Of a DNA stretch of 64,000 nucleotides, positions 7,592 to 15,148 are shown piece by piece. The notes under the pieces were generated by a model. That model was not told the DNA's origin. It saw only the letters and a list, made by a program, of their open reading frames with translations, and searched no databases. The stretch's first letter is position 1; every line of letters begins with the position of its first letter. The translations under genes were made by a program, and so were the position numbers. Origin of the DNA: Mycolicibacterium mageritense (lineage in GTDB: Bacteria > Actinomycetota > Actinomycetes > Mycobacteriales > Mycobacteriaceae); contig NZ_AP022567.1 in NCBI RefSeq assembly GCF_010727475.1, positions 372,001 to 436,000 on the forward strand, given 5' to 3'.

Positions 7592-8899
7592 GTGCGCGTA
7601 GGGGGAGGAGCGGCTTTCGCGGCCGCTCGGCGCCGTGCCGGCGACCTCGTGCGCACCCTCGGACAGTCCGCGCCGCACAGGCGTGGCGCCTTCGGCGTCG
7701 CCGTCCTGACGCCCGTCATCCTGGCCGGCGCCGTCGGCGCGTCTGCACCCACTCCGCACAGCGACGCCGCGGTGACCCCACTCGCCGCGGTCCAGCGGTC
7801 CCCCGACCGCGCGGGCCCATCGGTGATCGCGGCCGCCAAGGCACCCACCAAGTTCCACATCGCCGCGGCCGCGGTTTCCGCCCCGCCACCCGCCGCTGTG
7901 GTGAATTCACCTGGCGCCCTTGGCATTCCGGGCATGGCCTTGAAGGCCTACCGCAACGCCGAACGCATGATGGCGGCCGCCTACCCCGCGTGCGGCATCA
8001 GCTGGAACCTGCTGGCCGGAATCGGCCGCATCGAGTCCATGCACGCCAACGGCGGCGCCACCGACGCCACCGGCACCGCGGTCCGCCCGATCTACGGTCC
8101 CGCGCTGGACGGCACGCTGCCCGGCAACGAGGTCATCGTACAGAGTGCACAGGCGGGCCGGGTGACCTACGCCCGCGCGATGGGGCCCATGCAGTTCCTG
8201 CCCGGCACGTGGGCCAGGTACGCCTCGGACGGCGACGGTGACGGCAAGGCCGACGTGCAGAACGTGTTCGACGCATCCCTGGCCGCCGCACGCTACCTGT
8301 GCAGTGGAGGCCTGAACCTCCGCGACCAGTCCCAGGTGATGAGCGCGATCCTGCGCTACAACAACTCCGTGGCCTATGCGCGCAACGTGCTGGGCTGGGC
8401 GGCGGCGTACGCGACGGGCGTGGTCCCCGTCGACCTGCCGCCCATCACGGGAACCATCCCGGCGATCGGGGACGCGCACCTGGACAACCCGGAGGGCCTC
8501 GGACCGGGACTGCCGGCCAACGCTCTCGGCCTTCCGGTCGGCGATCCGCTGGCCCTCATCCCGGTGCTCGGCCCCAACGACGCCGCAAGCCGGGTTCCCG
8601 CAACCAACGTGCCCGGATTCGCGCCCGGCCAGGTGCTCGGCCCGCTTCCGGGGCCCGCGCAGGCCGTCCCGCCGACCCAACCCGCCGCGCCACCGCCGTG
8701 GACTCCGCCATGGGAGCAACCCAAGACCCCGGAGTGCGTCGTGTTCTGCCTGGGCGAACAAGCACCGCCACCGCCGGCGCAGCCTGCTCCCCCGGCCGGG
8801 TTGCCGCCCGCGGGTCCGCCACCACCGGGTGCGCCTGCCCCCGGTCCGATGCCCGCGGTGCTCGGGCCTGCGCCCGGCCCGGCCCCGGGACCGGCCTGA
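7592..8899 (+). CDS. Secreted lytic murein transglycosylase-like protein
   Basis: A 435-residue exported protein like Rv1230c. AAAGGA sits 7 bases before the GTG. An N-terminal hydrophobic segment (FGVAVLTPVILAGAVGASA, about residues 35-53) acts as signal or anchor. The catalytic domain spans about 115-270, with the Glu of LLAGIGRIESMHANGG, the family motif AMGPMQFLPGTW and the substrate-groove segment SAILRYNNSVAYA. These match the MltB-type fold that cleaves peptidoglycan. The last 110 residues are Pro-rich, probably spanning the wall. A TATGGT -10 lies at 7535-7540. Confidence 0.8.
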   Translation: MRVGGGAAFAAARRRAGDLVRTLGQSAPHRRGAFGVAVLTPVILAGAVGASAPTPHSDAAVTPLAAVQRSPDRAGPSVIAAAKAPTKFHIAAAAVSAPPPAAVVNSPGALGIPGMALKAYRNAERMMAAAYPACGISWNLLAGIGRIESMHANGGATDATGTAVRPIYGPALDGTLPGNEVIVQSAQAGRVTYARAMGPMQFLPGTWARYASDGDGDGKADVQNVFDASLAAARYLCSGGLNLRDQSQVMSAILRYNNSVAYARNVLGWAAAYATGVVPVDLPPITGTIPAIGDAHLDNPEGLGPGLPANALGLPVGDPLALIPVLGPNDAASRVPATNVPGFAPGQVLGPLPGPAQAVPPTQPAAPPPWTPPWEQPKTPECVVFCLGEQAPPPPAQPAPPAGLPPAGPPPPGAPAPGPMPAVLGPAPGPAPGPA

Positions 8900-8939
8900 C
8901 GTCGGTCAGCCGTCTGTGCTGAGGTTTTTCGGTGCGCCG

Positions 8940-8945
8940 TAGACT
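8940..8945 (+). promoter_or_regulatory. -10 box for mrp
   Basis: TAGACT lies 5 bases before GTG 8951 and 8 before ATG 8954. No ribosome site is seen, so a leaderless start is likely; the spacing seen elsewhere in the window favours the ATG. Confidence 0.45.
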
Positions 8946-8953
8946 CAGCGGTG

Positions 8954-10096
8954 ATGTCCGAATCTGCCACCGAGCTGCAAGCCGCGGTCCGTGCTGCACT
9001 GGCCAAGGTGATCGACCCTGAGCTGCGCCGTCCGATCACCGACCTCGGCATGGTCAAGAGCGTCTCCATCGAGCCCGATCACGGCGTGTCGGTCGAGATC
9101 TACCTGACCACCGCGGCCTGCCCGAAGAAGAACGAGATCGCCGAGCTGGTCTCGGCCGCGGTCACCGACGTGCCCGGTACCGGAGCGGTCAAGGTCGGCC
9201 TCGACGTCATGAACGACGAGCAGCGCGCCGAGCTGCGCAAGATGCTGCGCGGCGATTCCCGCGAGCCGGTGATCCCGTTCGCCCAACCCAACTCGCTGAC
9301 CCGGGTGTACGCCGTGGCGTCCGGCAAGGGTGGCGTCGGCAAGTCCAGTGTCACGGTCAACCTGGCCGCGGCGATGGCCGCCAGGGGCCTGTCGGTCGGC
9401 GTGCTGGACGCCGACATCTACGGGCATTCGGTGCCTCGCATGATCGGCGCCACCGACCGGCCCACGCAGGTCGACTCGATGATCCTGCCGCCCACCGCGC
9501 ACGACGTGCGCGTCATCTCGATCTCGATGTTCACGCAGGGCAACACACCTGTCGTGTGGCGCGGCCCGATGCTGCACCGGGCACTGCAGCAGTTCCTGGC
9601 CGACGTCTACTGGGGCGACCTGGACGTGCTGCTGCTGGACCTGCCGCCGGGAACCGGCGACATCGCCATCTCGGTGGCCCAGCTGATCCCCGGGGCCGAG
9701 ATCCTGGTGGTCACGACGCCGCAGCTGGCCGCCGCCGAGGTGGCCGAGCGGGCCGGTGCCATCGCGCTGCAGACCCGCCAGCGCATCGCGGGCGTGGTGG
9801 AGAACATGTCCGGCCTGCAGCTGCCCGACGGCACCGTCATGCAACTGTTCGGCGAGGGCGGCGGACGGCAGGTGGCCGACTCGCTGACCCGTTCGGTGGG
9901 GGCCGAGGTGCCGTTGCTGGGCCAGGTTCCGCTCGATCCCGGTCTGGTCGCAGCAGGCGACGCCGGGGTGCCGCTGGTGCTGTCCGCACCCGATTCGGCC
10001 GCCGGGAAAGAACTCCGCAAGATCGCCGACGCGCTGTCGAGCCGTAAACGCGGGCTGGCCGGCATGTCGCTGGGGCTGGATCCGGCCGGACGCTAG
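8954..10096 (+). CDS. mrp: Mrp/NBP35-family iron-sulfur cluster carrier ATPase
   Basis: A 380-residue P-loop ATPase (Rv1229c family) that binds and passes on Fe-S clusters in the cytoplasm. An N-terminal MIP18/DUF59 domain covers residues 1-95 (VIDPELRRPITDLGMVKSV). The deviant Walker A motif ASGKGGVGKSSVTVNLA lies near 122-138, the switch segment VLDADIYGHSVPRMIG follows, and LLLDLPPGTGDIAIS is the Walker B region. Usual Mrp length. It is convergent with tatB. Confidence 0.93.
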   Translation: MSESATELQAAVRAALAKVIDPELRRPITDLGMVKSVSIEPDHGVSVEIYLTTAACPKKNEIAELVSAAVTDVPGTGAVKVGLDVMNDEQRAELRKMLRGDSREPVIPFAQPNSLTRVYAVASGKGGVGKSSVTVNLAAAMAARGLSVGVLDADIYGHSVPRMIGATDRPTQVDSMILPPTAHDVRVISISMFTQGNTPVVWRGPMLHRALQQFLADVYWGDLDVLLLDLPPGTGDIAISVAQLIPGAEILVVTTPQLAAAEVAERAGAIALQTRQRIAGVVENMSGLQLPDGTVMQLFGEGGGRQVADSLTRSVGAEVPLLGQVPLDPGLVAAGDAGVPLVLSAPDSAAGKELRKIADALSSRKRGLAGMSLGLDPAGR

Positions 10097-10150
10097 ACGG
10101 CCGTCGTCGCGCTTGCGGCGCGCGCCGGCCGCCAGGGATTCCGCAAAACG

Positions 10151-10555
10151 CTACGTGGCGTCGGGGTCGAAGACCGTCCCGCTCGGCTTCGGCTGCGCAG
10201 GTGGCTCAGGCGTCGGCGTCACCGCGGGCGGTGTCGTGGCCGGCGGTTGAGCGGGCTTCTCGTCGAATTTTCCGGTGAGGAACGAATCGTCTCCTTCGAG
10301 CAGGTGCTTGGTGATGGCCGCCCTCGGCGTCATGCCCCGCAGCTTCTGCAGTTCGGCGAGCGGCTCACGCAGATCGTCGAATTCCGGGCCGAGATCCTGC
10401 CGCAGCTGACTCGTGGCACCACTGACGTAGTCGCGGGCCTGCCGCAGCGCGCTGGAGGTCCAGCGGATCGCGCCAGGCAGCCGCTCCGGGCCCAGGATGA
10501 CGAGCCCGGCGATCACCAACACGAGCATCTCGCCCCACCCGACGTTGGCGAACAT
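10151..10555 (-). CDS. tatB: Sec-independent protein translocase subunit TatB
   Basis: Twin-arginine translocase component (134 aa). It opens with a single membrane helix, MFANVGWGEMLVLVIAGLVI, followed by the LGPERLP hinge and an amphipathic helix (AIRWTSSALRQARDYVSGAT) typical of TatB rather than TatA, and then a long Pro/Thr-rich tail. It lies 2 bases after htrA on the same strand, the conserved sigE-rseA-htrA-tatB order of mycobacteria. Confidence 0.95.
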   Translation of the reverse strand: MFANVGWGEMLVLVIAGLVILGPERLPGAIRWTSSALRQARDYVSGATSQLRQDLGPEFDDLREPLAELQKLRGMTPRAAITKHLLEGDDSFLTGKFDEKPAQPPATTPPAVTPTPEPPAQPKPSGTVFDPDAT

Positions 10556-10557
10556 GA

Positions 10558-12054
10558 CTACTGCGAGCTTGGTTCGTCGCCGATGGGCGTGACCGTCAGC
10601 GTCATCGGGCGACCGTCGCGGACCACCTCGATGGGGGCTTCCTGGCCGATGTTGAGCTGGCGAATCGCCACCGCGAGCTCGTCGGCGTCGGCGACCTTGC
10701 GATCCCCGACCTTGACGATGACGTCGTTCTCCAGAATCCCGCCCTTTTCGGCAGGCCCGCCGACCCTGACGTCCTTGACGCGCGCGCCCTGCGCCACGCG
10801 ATTGCTCACGGAGTCGGCGTTGATCCCGATCGACGGGTGGACGATGCGGCCGTCCTGGATCAGCTTCTCGGCGACGCGCTTGACCTCGTTGACCGGAATC
10901 GCGAAGCCGAGACCGCTTGCGCTGTCGGACAACGACTTTCCGGCGGTGTTGATACCGATGACCTCGGAGTCCATGTTGATCAGCGGGCCGCCGGAGTTGC
11001 CGTGGTTGATCGAGGCGTCGGTCTGCACACCGTCGATGACGGTGTCGGTGTCGGAACCGTCGCCCGACAGCGGCACCGGGCGGTGCAACGCGCTGATGAT
11101 GCCGTGCGTGACGGTGCTGCGCAGGCCCAGCGGCGCACCCGCGGCGATCACTTCTTCGCCGACGCGGAGCTTCTCCGAATCACCCATGCGCGCCACGGTC
11201 AGGTTGTCGACGTTGTCGACCTTGAGCACCGCCAGGTCGGTCTTCTTGTCGCGGCCGACCAGATGTGCGGGTACCACGGTGCCGTCGTTGAACACGACGT
11301 TGAGTTCGTACTCGGCGGGCTTGTTGGCGGCCTCGGAGATCACGTGGTTGTTGGTCACGATGTAGCCGCGCCCGTCCACCACGACGCCTGAGCCCTGCGA
11401 TCCCTCGGTCTTGCCCTTGGCCTCGATGGTGACCACCGAGTCGGCGACGGCCTCCGCGACGGTCGCGAACCGGCCCGGGGGCGCCTCGGGGTTGTCGCCC
11501 GTCTCGAGCGTCACCTTGGACGTGGTGAAGGCGTGCACGGTGCTCGCGGTCATGTTGCCGACCCAGCCGCCCAACGCGCCGATCAACAGTGCGACGAACG
11601 TCAGCACCAGCAGCGCGACCCAGGACACGCGGCGCCCGAACAGCACGTCGCGCACCCCGATCTTGCCGACCGGGGCGCTGACCACCGTGGGCGCCGACGG
11701 CGGCCGGGCCGGGATTCCGAGTGCGACGGCCGCGCTTGGATCGCGCCAGGGGTCGAGATCGTCGTCGGCGTCGCGGTTGCGCTCGGCTTCGAGCGCACCG
11801 GCGTCGGTGGGGTGGCGCTGCAGGGACTCGCGGGCGGTCGCGGGCCGGCCGAACGCTTCGGCCAGGACCGGATCCGGCGGCTGATCTTTCGGGGTGTACT
11901 CCCCCTGGTCGCGATGCTGCTCGGCACCGAGGAAGGAGCCGTCGACGCCTGCCGGTCTGCCGAACGCGCGCTGGGCGGCGGGATCGACAGGTGGGCGCTC
12001 AACAGGGCGCGGCGCCAGGCGGCCGCTATCGCCGGACTGGTCGGAGTTTGTCAC
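10558..12054 (-). CDS. htrA: HtrA/DegP-like membrane-anchored serine protease
   Basis: A 498-residue protease/chaperone of the envelope stress response (Rv1223 family). A cytoplasmic N-terminus of about 145 residues precedes one membrane helix (WVALLVLTFVALLIGALGGW, about 145-165). The trypsin-like domain has His in GYIVTNNHVISE (about 236), Asp in KKTDLAVLKV (about 274) and the nucleophile in NHGNSGGPLI (about 353). A PDZ domain covers about 400-490. The GTG at 12054 is used. It lies downstream of rseA, so SigE control of its expression is expected from the M. tuberculosis system. Confidence 0.93.
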   Translation of the reverse strand: MTNSDQSGDSGRLAPRPVERPPVDPAAQRAFGRPAGVDGSFLGAEQHRDQGEYTPKDQPPDPVLAEAFGRPATARESLQRHPTDAGALEAERNRDADDDLDPWRDPSAAVALGIPARPPSAPTVVSAPVGKIGVRDVLFGRRVSWVALLVLTFVALLIGALGGWVGNMTASTVHAFTTSKVTLETGDNPEAPPGRFATVAEAVADSVVTIEAKGKTEGSQGSGVVVDGRGYIVTNNHVISEAANKPAEYELNVVFNDGTVVPAHLVGRDKKTDLAVLKVDNVDNLTVARMGDSEKLRVGEEVIAAGAPLGLRSTVTHGIISALHRPVPLSGDGSDTDTVIDGVQTDASINHGNSGGPLINMDSEVIGINTAGKSLSDSASGLGFAIPVNEVKRVAEKLIQDGRIVHPSIGINADSVSNRVAQGARVKDVRVGGPAEKGGILENDVIVKVGDRKVADADELAVAIRQLNIGQEAPIEVVRDGRPMTLTVTPIGDEPSSQ

Positions 12055-12135
12055 CGGTGTTTCACTCTCTAGTCTTCAGCGCCTTCCCGGCACGAAGACC
12101 GGGCACGGACCGCTGCTCACCTGTTGGGATACACC

Positions 12136-12534
12136 CTACCGGCGTTTGCGCCGACCCCGCGTCGGGTCCTCAGCAAACTGCGACTGCTCACGCAGCTCGG
12201 CACCAGGGTGTGGGGCATGGTGCGGTATCTGGGACAACATGCCCAGCAACGTGTTCGGGATGGCGATCGGACAAGAGTCCCGCAATGCCGCGCGCGCCTG
12301 GCCCTGGGCGTCGACCTCAGCAGCACACTCAGGACACAGCGACAGGTGATGAGCGGCGCGCAGGTGCGCGGTCATCCGCAGTTCGCCGTCGACGAACGCC
12401 GCGATCGCTTCGATCGACAGATGCTCGGTGGACCCGAATTGGCGCGGGGCGCCGACAGGTGCGTCGCTCTGAGACGCGAATTGCGCGGGCAGCCAGGAGA
12501 AAGCACGACGGAACACATGTCCCGGGTCGACCAT
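12136..12534 (-). CDS. rseA: Anti-sigma E factor RseA
   Basis: A 132-residue zinc-binding anti-sigma factor that sequesters SigE. The ZAS signature HHLSLCPEC (His-x3-Cys-x2-Cys) lies near residues 65-75, preceded by the helix LSIEAIAAFVDGELRM. I use ATG 12534 because AGAGGAG sits about 7 bases upstream; an in-frame ATG at 12558 lacks such a site. There is no membrane helix, so this is a soluble redox-responsive ZAS protein, as in M. tuberculosis where PknB phosphorylation triggers ClpC1P2 degradation. It lies 79 bases after sigE. Confidence 0.92.
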   Translation of the reverse strand: MVDPGHVFRRAFSWLPAQFASQSDAPVGAPRQFGSTEHLSIEAIAAFVDGELRMTAHLRAAHHLSLCPECAAEVDAQGQARAALRDSCPIAIPNTLLGMLSQIPHHAPHPGAELREQSQFAEDPTRGRRKRR

Positions 12535-12613
12535 CGCCCAGCTCCTCTCGGTACGCACAACTACCCCGCCTTTGAATGTAGCGCGGGAGGCTGCTCCCGA
12601 CCTACGTGAACGC

Positions 12614-13363
12614 TCAAGCAGTTTGCGAAGTTTCCGAAGAGTGCTTGGCCAGGTAATCCCGCAGCGCCTGCCGACCGCGGTGGATACGGCTGCGCACCGT
12701 GCCGAGTTTCACGCCGAGAGTGGCGCCGATCTCCTCATAGGACAGACCTTCGATGTCGCACAGAACCACGGCGGCACGGAATTCCGGCGGCAGTGAGTCG
12801 AGCGCGGCCTGCAGATCGGCCCCCAGGCGCGAATCGTGGTAGATCTGCTCGGGGTTCGGGTCGTCGGCCGGCACCCTGTCGTAATCCTCGGGCAGCGCCT
12901 CCATCCGGATGCGGCCGCGGCGGCGGACCATGTCCAGGAAGAGGTTCGTGGTGATGCGGTGCAACCAGCCCTCGAACGTGCCGGGCTGATAGTTCTGCAC
13001 CGACCGGAACACCCGGATGAACGTTTCCTGCGTGAGATCCTCGGCGTCGTGCTGGTTGCCGGACAGCCGGTAGGCCAGCCGATACACCCGATCCGCGTGC
13101 TGGCGGACCAGCTCGTCCCACGACGGCATCGTGGCGTGGTCACCCGTGGCGTCGAACACCGCGGTGCCGGTCAGTTCGTCGGATGGTTCCACCCAGTCCC
13201 CTTCGGTGTATTGCTCAAGATGTGCCATCGACACCGGTGCGGCCTGGGTAGTACTGATGGTGGTCGTTTGATCCTCCTGCTCACAGACTTCATGTTGACC
13301 AACAGAACGGACGACTTCGTTATTCCGACGCTGCGCGATCGGCCAGCGGCTGTCGTGTTCCAT
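12614..13363 (-). CDS. sigE: ECF RNA polymerase sigma factor SigE
   Basis: Extracytoplasmic-function sigma factor (249 aa from ATG 13363) controlling surface-stress genes. Region 2 spans about residues 85-155 (RVYRLAYRLSGNQHDAEDLT, then the -10 recognition segment ending FLDMVRRR). Region 4 is LSYEEIGATLGVKLGTVRSR near the C-terminus. The start is uncertain: in-frame ATGs lie at 13540, 13363 and 13228, and a strong AGGAGG (13273-13278) points at a non-ATG codon. Several SigE start sites are reported in M. tuberculosis. TCTCAG/TTCAG/CTCA repeats upstream of 13363 resemble the MprA boxes of sigE promoters (inference). Confidence 0.93.
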   Translation of the reverse strand: MEHDSRWPIAQRRNNEVVRSVGQHEVCEQEDQTTTISTTQAAPVSMAHLEQYTEGDWVEPSDELTGTAVFDATGDHATMPSWDELVRQHADRVYRLAYRLSGNQHDAEDLTQETFIRVFRSVQNYQPGTFEGWLHRITTNLFLDMVRRRGRIRMEALPEDYDRVPADDPNPEQIYHDSRLGADLQAALDSLPPEFRAAVVLCDIEGLSYEEIGATLGVKLGTVRSRIHRGRQALRDYLAKHSSETSQTA

Positions 13364-13525
13364 GCGGATACCGTTCCCGATGCCGGTGAGGCCGGCATAT
13401 GAGCAAACTGAACTTTCCCTGAGAAACCCGAAGATACGCACAGCGACCTGCAAAAACCAGCGAATATTCGGTGGCCATCCGGTCCGGGTGCGGGCGTGTC
13501 GCGGCTCCGCGGCATGGCTCTGGCC

Positions 13526-13531
13526 TACGCT
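13526..13531 (+). promoter_or_regulatory. -10 box for leaderless O-methyltransferase gene
   Basis: TACGCT ends 7 bases before ATG 13539. It lies inside the sigE upstream region, so the divergent promoters overlap. Confidence 0.55.
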
Positions 13532-13538
13532 GCGGGGC

Positions 13539-14204
13539 ATGGCCAGCTCCGACGAGACGACAGGTCACCAGCCGCCCAGCCGGGCCGAGGCGATCGTGAC
13601 CCATGCCGAGCGATCGATCTCCGAGGATGCGATCGTGGCCGCGGCCCGCGAGCGCGCCGTCGACATCGGCGCAGGCGCTGTCACACCCGCGGTCGGAGCG
13701 TTGCTGAGCGTGCTCGTGCGGCTCACCGGCGGCCGCGCGGTCGTCGAGGTGGGCACGGGCGCAGGCGTGAGCGGTTTGTGGTTGCTGTCAGGTATGCGCG
13801 ACGACGGTGTCCTGACCACGATCGACGTCGAGCCCGAGCACCAGCGGATCGCCAAGCAAGGGTTCACCGAAGCGGGCGTCGGCCCCGGGCGCACCCGGCT
13901 CATCAGCGGGCGCGCGCAAGAGGTGCTGACCCGGCTCGCCGACGAGTCCTACGACCTGGTTTTCATCGACGCCGACCCGATTGACCAGCCACAATTCGTG
14001 GCCGAAGGCGTGCGCCTGCTGCGGGCCGGTGGCGCCATCGTGGTGCATCGGGCCGCGCTGGGCGGCCGCGCGGGCGACGCCGCTGCGCGTGACGCCGAAG
14101 TCACCGCGGTCCGCGAGGCAGCCCGGCTCATCGCCGAGGACGAACGGCTCACCCCCGTGCTGATCCCACTCGGCGACGGTTTGCTGGCCGCCGCGCGCGA
14201 CTGA
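13539..14204 (+). CDS. SAM-dependent O-methyltransferase
   Basis: A 221-residue class I methyltransferase of the catechol/caffeoyl-CoA type, like Rv1220c, which is also divergent from sigE. The SAM-binding motif I is VVEVGTGAGVSGLWLLSGM (about residues 68-86). The acidic residue after beta-2 lies in LTTIDVEPEHQRIAKQGF. The metal/substrate Asp is in YDLVFIDADP (about 145), the usual DAD motif of this family. Substrate unknown. A leaderless start at 13539 is supported by TACGCT; longer in-frame extensions upstream lack support. Confidence 0.85.
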   Translation: MASSDETTGHQPPSRAEAIVTHAERSISEDAIVAAARERAVDIGAGAVTPAVGALLSVLVRLTGGRAVVEVGTGAGVSGLWLLSGMRDDGVLTTIDVEPEHQRIAKQGFTEAGVGPGRTRLISGRAQEVLTRLADESYDLVFIDADPIDQPQFVAEGVRLLRAGGAIVVHRAALGGRAGDAAARDAEVTAVREAARLIAEDERLTPVLIPLGDGLLAAARD

Positions 14205-14225
14205 GCCTTTTCCCGCCGCTTGCCG

Positions 14226-14282
14226 CGGAACTGCATTCCCGGTTGCCAAAGCGCTGGCTTGGCAACCGGGAATGCAGTTCCG
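14226..14282. terminator. Perfect 24-bp inverted repeat with 9-base loop
   Basis: Arms at 14226-14249 and 14259-14282 are perfectly complementary; the loop is 14250-14258. It lies 22 bases after the methyltransferase stop and about 45 bases before the -35 of the TetR gene, and no T-run follows. It would act as a strong RNA hairpin terminator or insulator. The near-perfect arms could also mark a dispersed palindromic repeat. Confidence 0.6.
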
Positions 14283-14326
14283 GCGCGTGGTTGACGAAAT
14301 TTACGGATTCCTGACGGGACACCCCC

Positions 14327-14368
14327 TTGACTCGTGACTGAACGCATGTTTAGCGTACTAAACATGCG
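14327..14368 (+). promoter_or_regulatory. Promoter and palindromic operator of the efflux operon
   Basis: TTGACT (14327-14332) and TAGCGT (14351-14356) are spaced by 18 bases, and TAGCGT ends 7 bases before ATG 14364. A perfect dyad, CGCATGTTTAG-CGTA-CTAAACATGCG (14343-14368), covers the -10 box, the transcript start and the start codon. This is a textbook TetR autoregulatory operator: bound repressor would block polymerase directly. Confidence 0.75.
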
Positions 14369-15041
14369 TACAGCAGACGACCGGACAGCCATCGCCCGGA
14401 TTCGCGACGCCGCGATCGAACAGTTCGGTCAACGCGGGTTCACCGTCGGGCTACGGGCAATCGCCGACAGCGCCAACGTCAGCGCCGCGTTGGTGATCCA
14501 CCACTTCGGCTCGAAGGAGGGCCTGCGCAAGGCGTGCGACGACTACGTCGCCGAGGTGATCCGCGAAGCGAAATCCGAATCCCTGACGACCGCCGACCCC
14601 GCGGCCTGGCTCACGCAGGTCGCCGCGATCGAAGAGTTCGCGCCCGTGGTGGCCTACCTCGTGTGCAGCCTGCAGTCCGGCGGCGACCTGGCCAGGGCGT
14701 GGTGGCGGCGCATGATCGACAACGCCGAGCAGTACCTCGAGGAGGGCGTGCGGGCAGGCACGCTCAAACCCAGCCGGGATCCCCGGGCCCGCGCCAAGTA
14801 CCTCGCGATGAGCAGTGGCGGCAGCCTGCTGCTCTACCTCCAGATGCACGAGAACCCGAGCGACATCCGCGCGGTCCTGCGCGACTACGGCGAGGACATG
14901 ATGCTGCCCGCGCTCGAGGTCATGACCGAAGGCCTGCTCACCGATTCGACCATGTACGACGCGTTTCTGCGCCAACACGAACAAGGCACTCCGTTCACCT
15001 CGCCCGGCCCGGCCGGCTCAGACCGAAAGGAACCAGCGTGA
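14364..15041 (+). CDS. TetR-family repressor of efflux operon (Rv1219c-like)
   Basis: A 225-residue regulator. The N-terminal HTH is clear (FTVGLRAIADSANVSAALVI, then HHFGSKEGLRKACDDYV). The ligand-binding half has the extended helical C-terminus of the Rv1219c type. ATG 14364 is chosen because it lies 7 bases from a -10 box and inside the operator; GTG 14334 and ATG 14346 would start upstream of the predicted transcript. It heads an operon with a 20-residue ORF, an ABC exporter and an ICMT-like gene, matching Rv1219c-Rv1216c. Expected to repress itself and the pump until a drug binds. Confidence 0.87.
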   Translation: MRTADDRTAIARIRDAAIEQFGQRGFTVGLRAIADSANVSAALVIHHFGSKEGLRKACDDYVAEVIREAKSESLTTADPAAWLTQVAAIEEFAPVVAYLVCSLQSGGDLARAWWRRMIDNAEQYLEEGVRAGTLKPSRDPRARAKYLAMSSGGSLLLYLQMHENPSDIRAVLRDYGEDMMLPALEVMTEGLLTDSTMYDAFLRQHEQGTPFTSPGPAGSDRKEPA

Positions 15042-15100
15042 CCACTCAGACGTTCTTCGCCCTCTTCTGGCCCGAGATCTCCACGAACACCAAGTACTAG
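15038..15100 (+). CDS. 20-residue small protein in the efflux operon
   Basis: A GTG start overlaps the TetR stop (GTGA, 15038-15041) and a good AAAGGA site lies 7 bases upstream. The encoded peptide is VTTQTFFALFWPEISTNTKY, with an aromatic core FFALFW. It ends 48 bases before the ABC ATPase ATG. It could be a leader peptide that tunes translation of the pump, a membrane-associated small subunit, or a decayed gene. Overlap plus ribosome site support translation; function is unknown. Confidence 0.5.
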   Translation: MTTQTFFALFWPEISTNTKY

Positions 15101-15148
15101 ACCCGGATCAAGTCCACCCGCCGTCCCATCCATACGAGTGAGGACCAC

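Noticed and set aside
10097..10150. Possible terminator between mrp and tatB
   Set aside because: Only short GC palindromes such as GGCGCGCGCC are present; no stem of convincing length.
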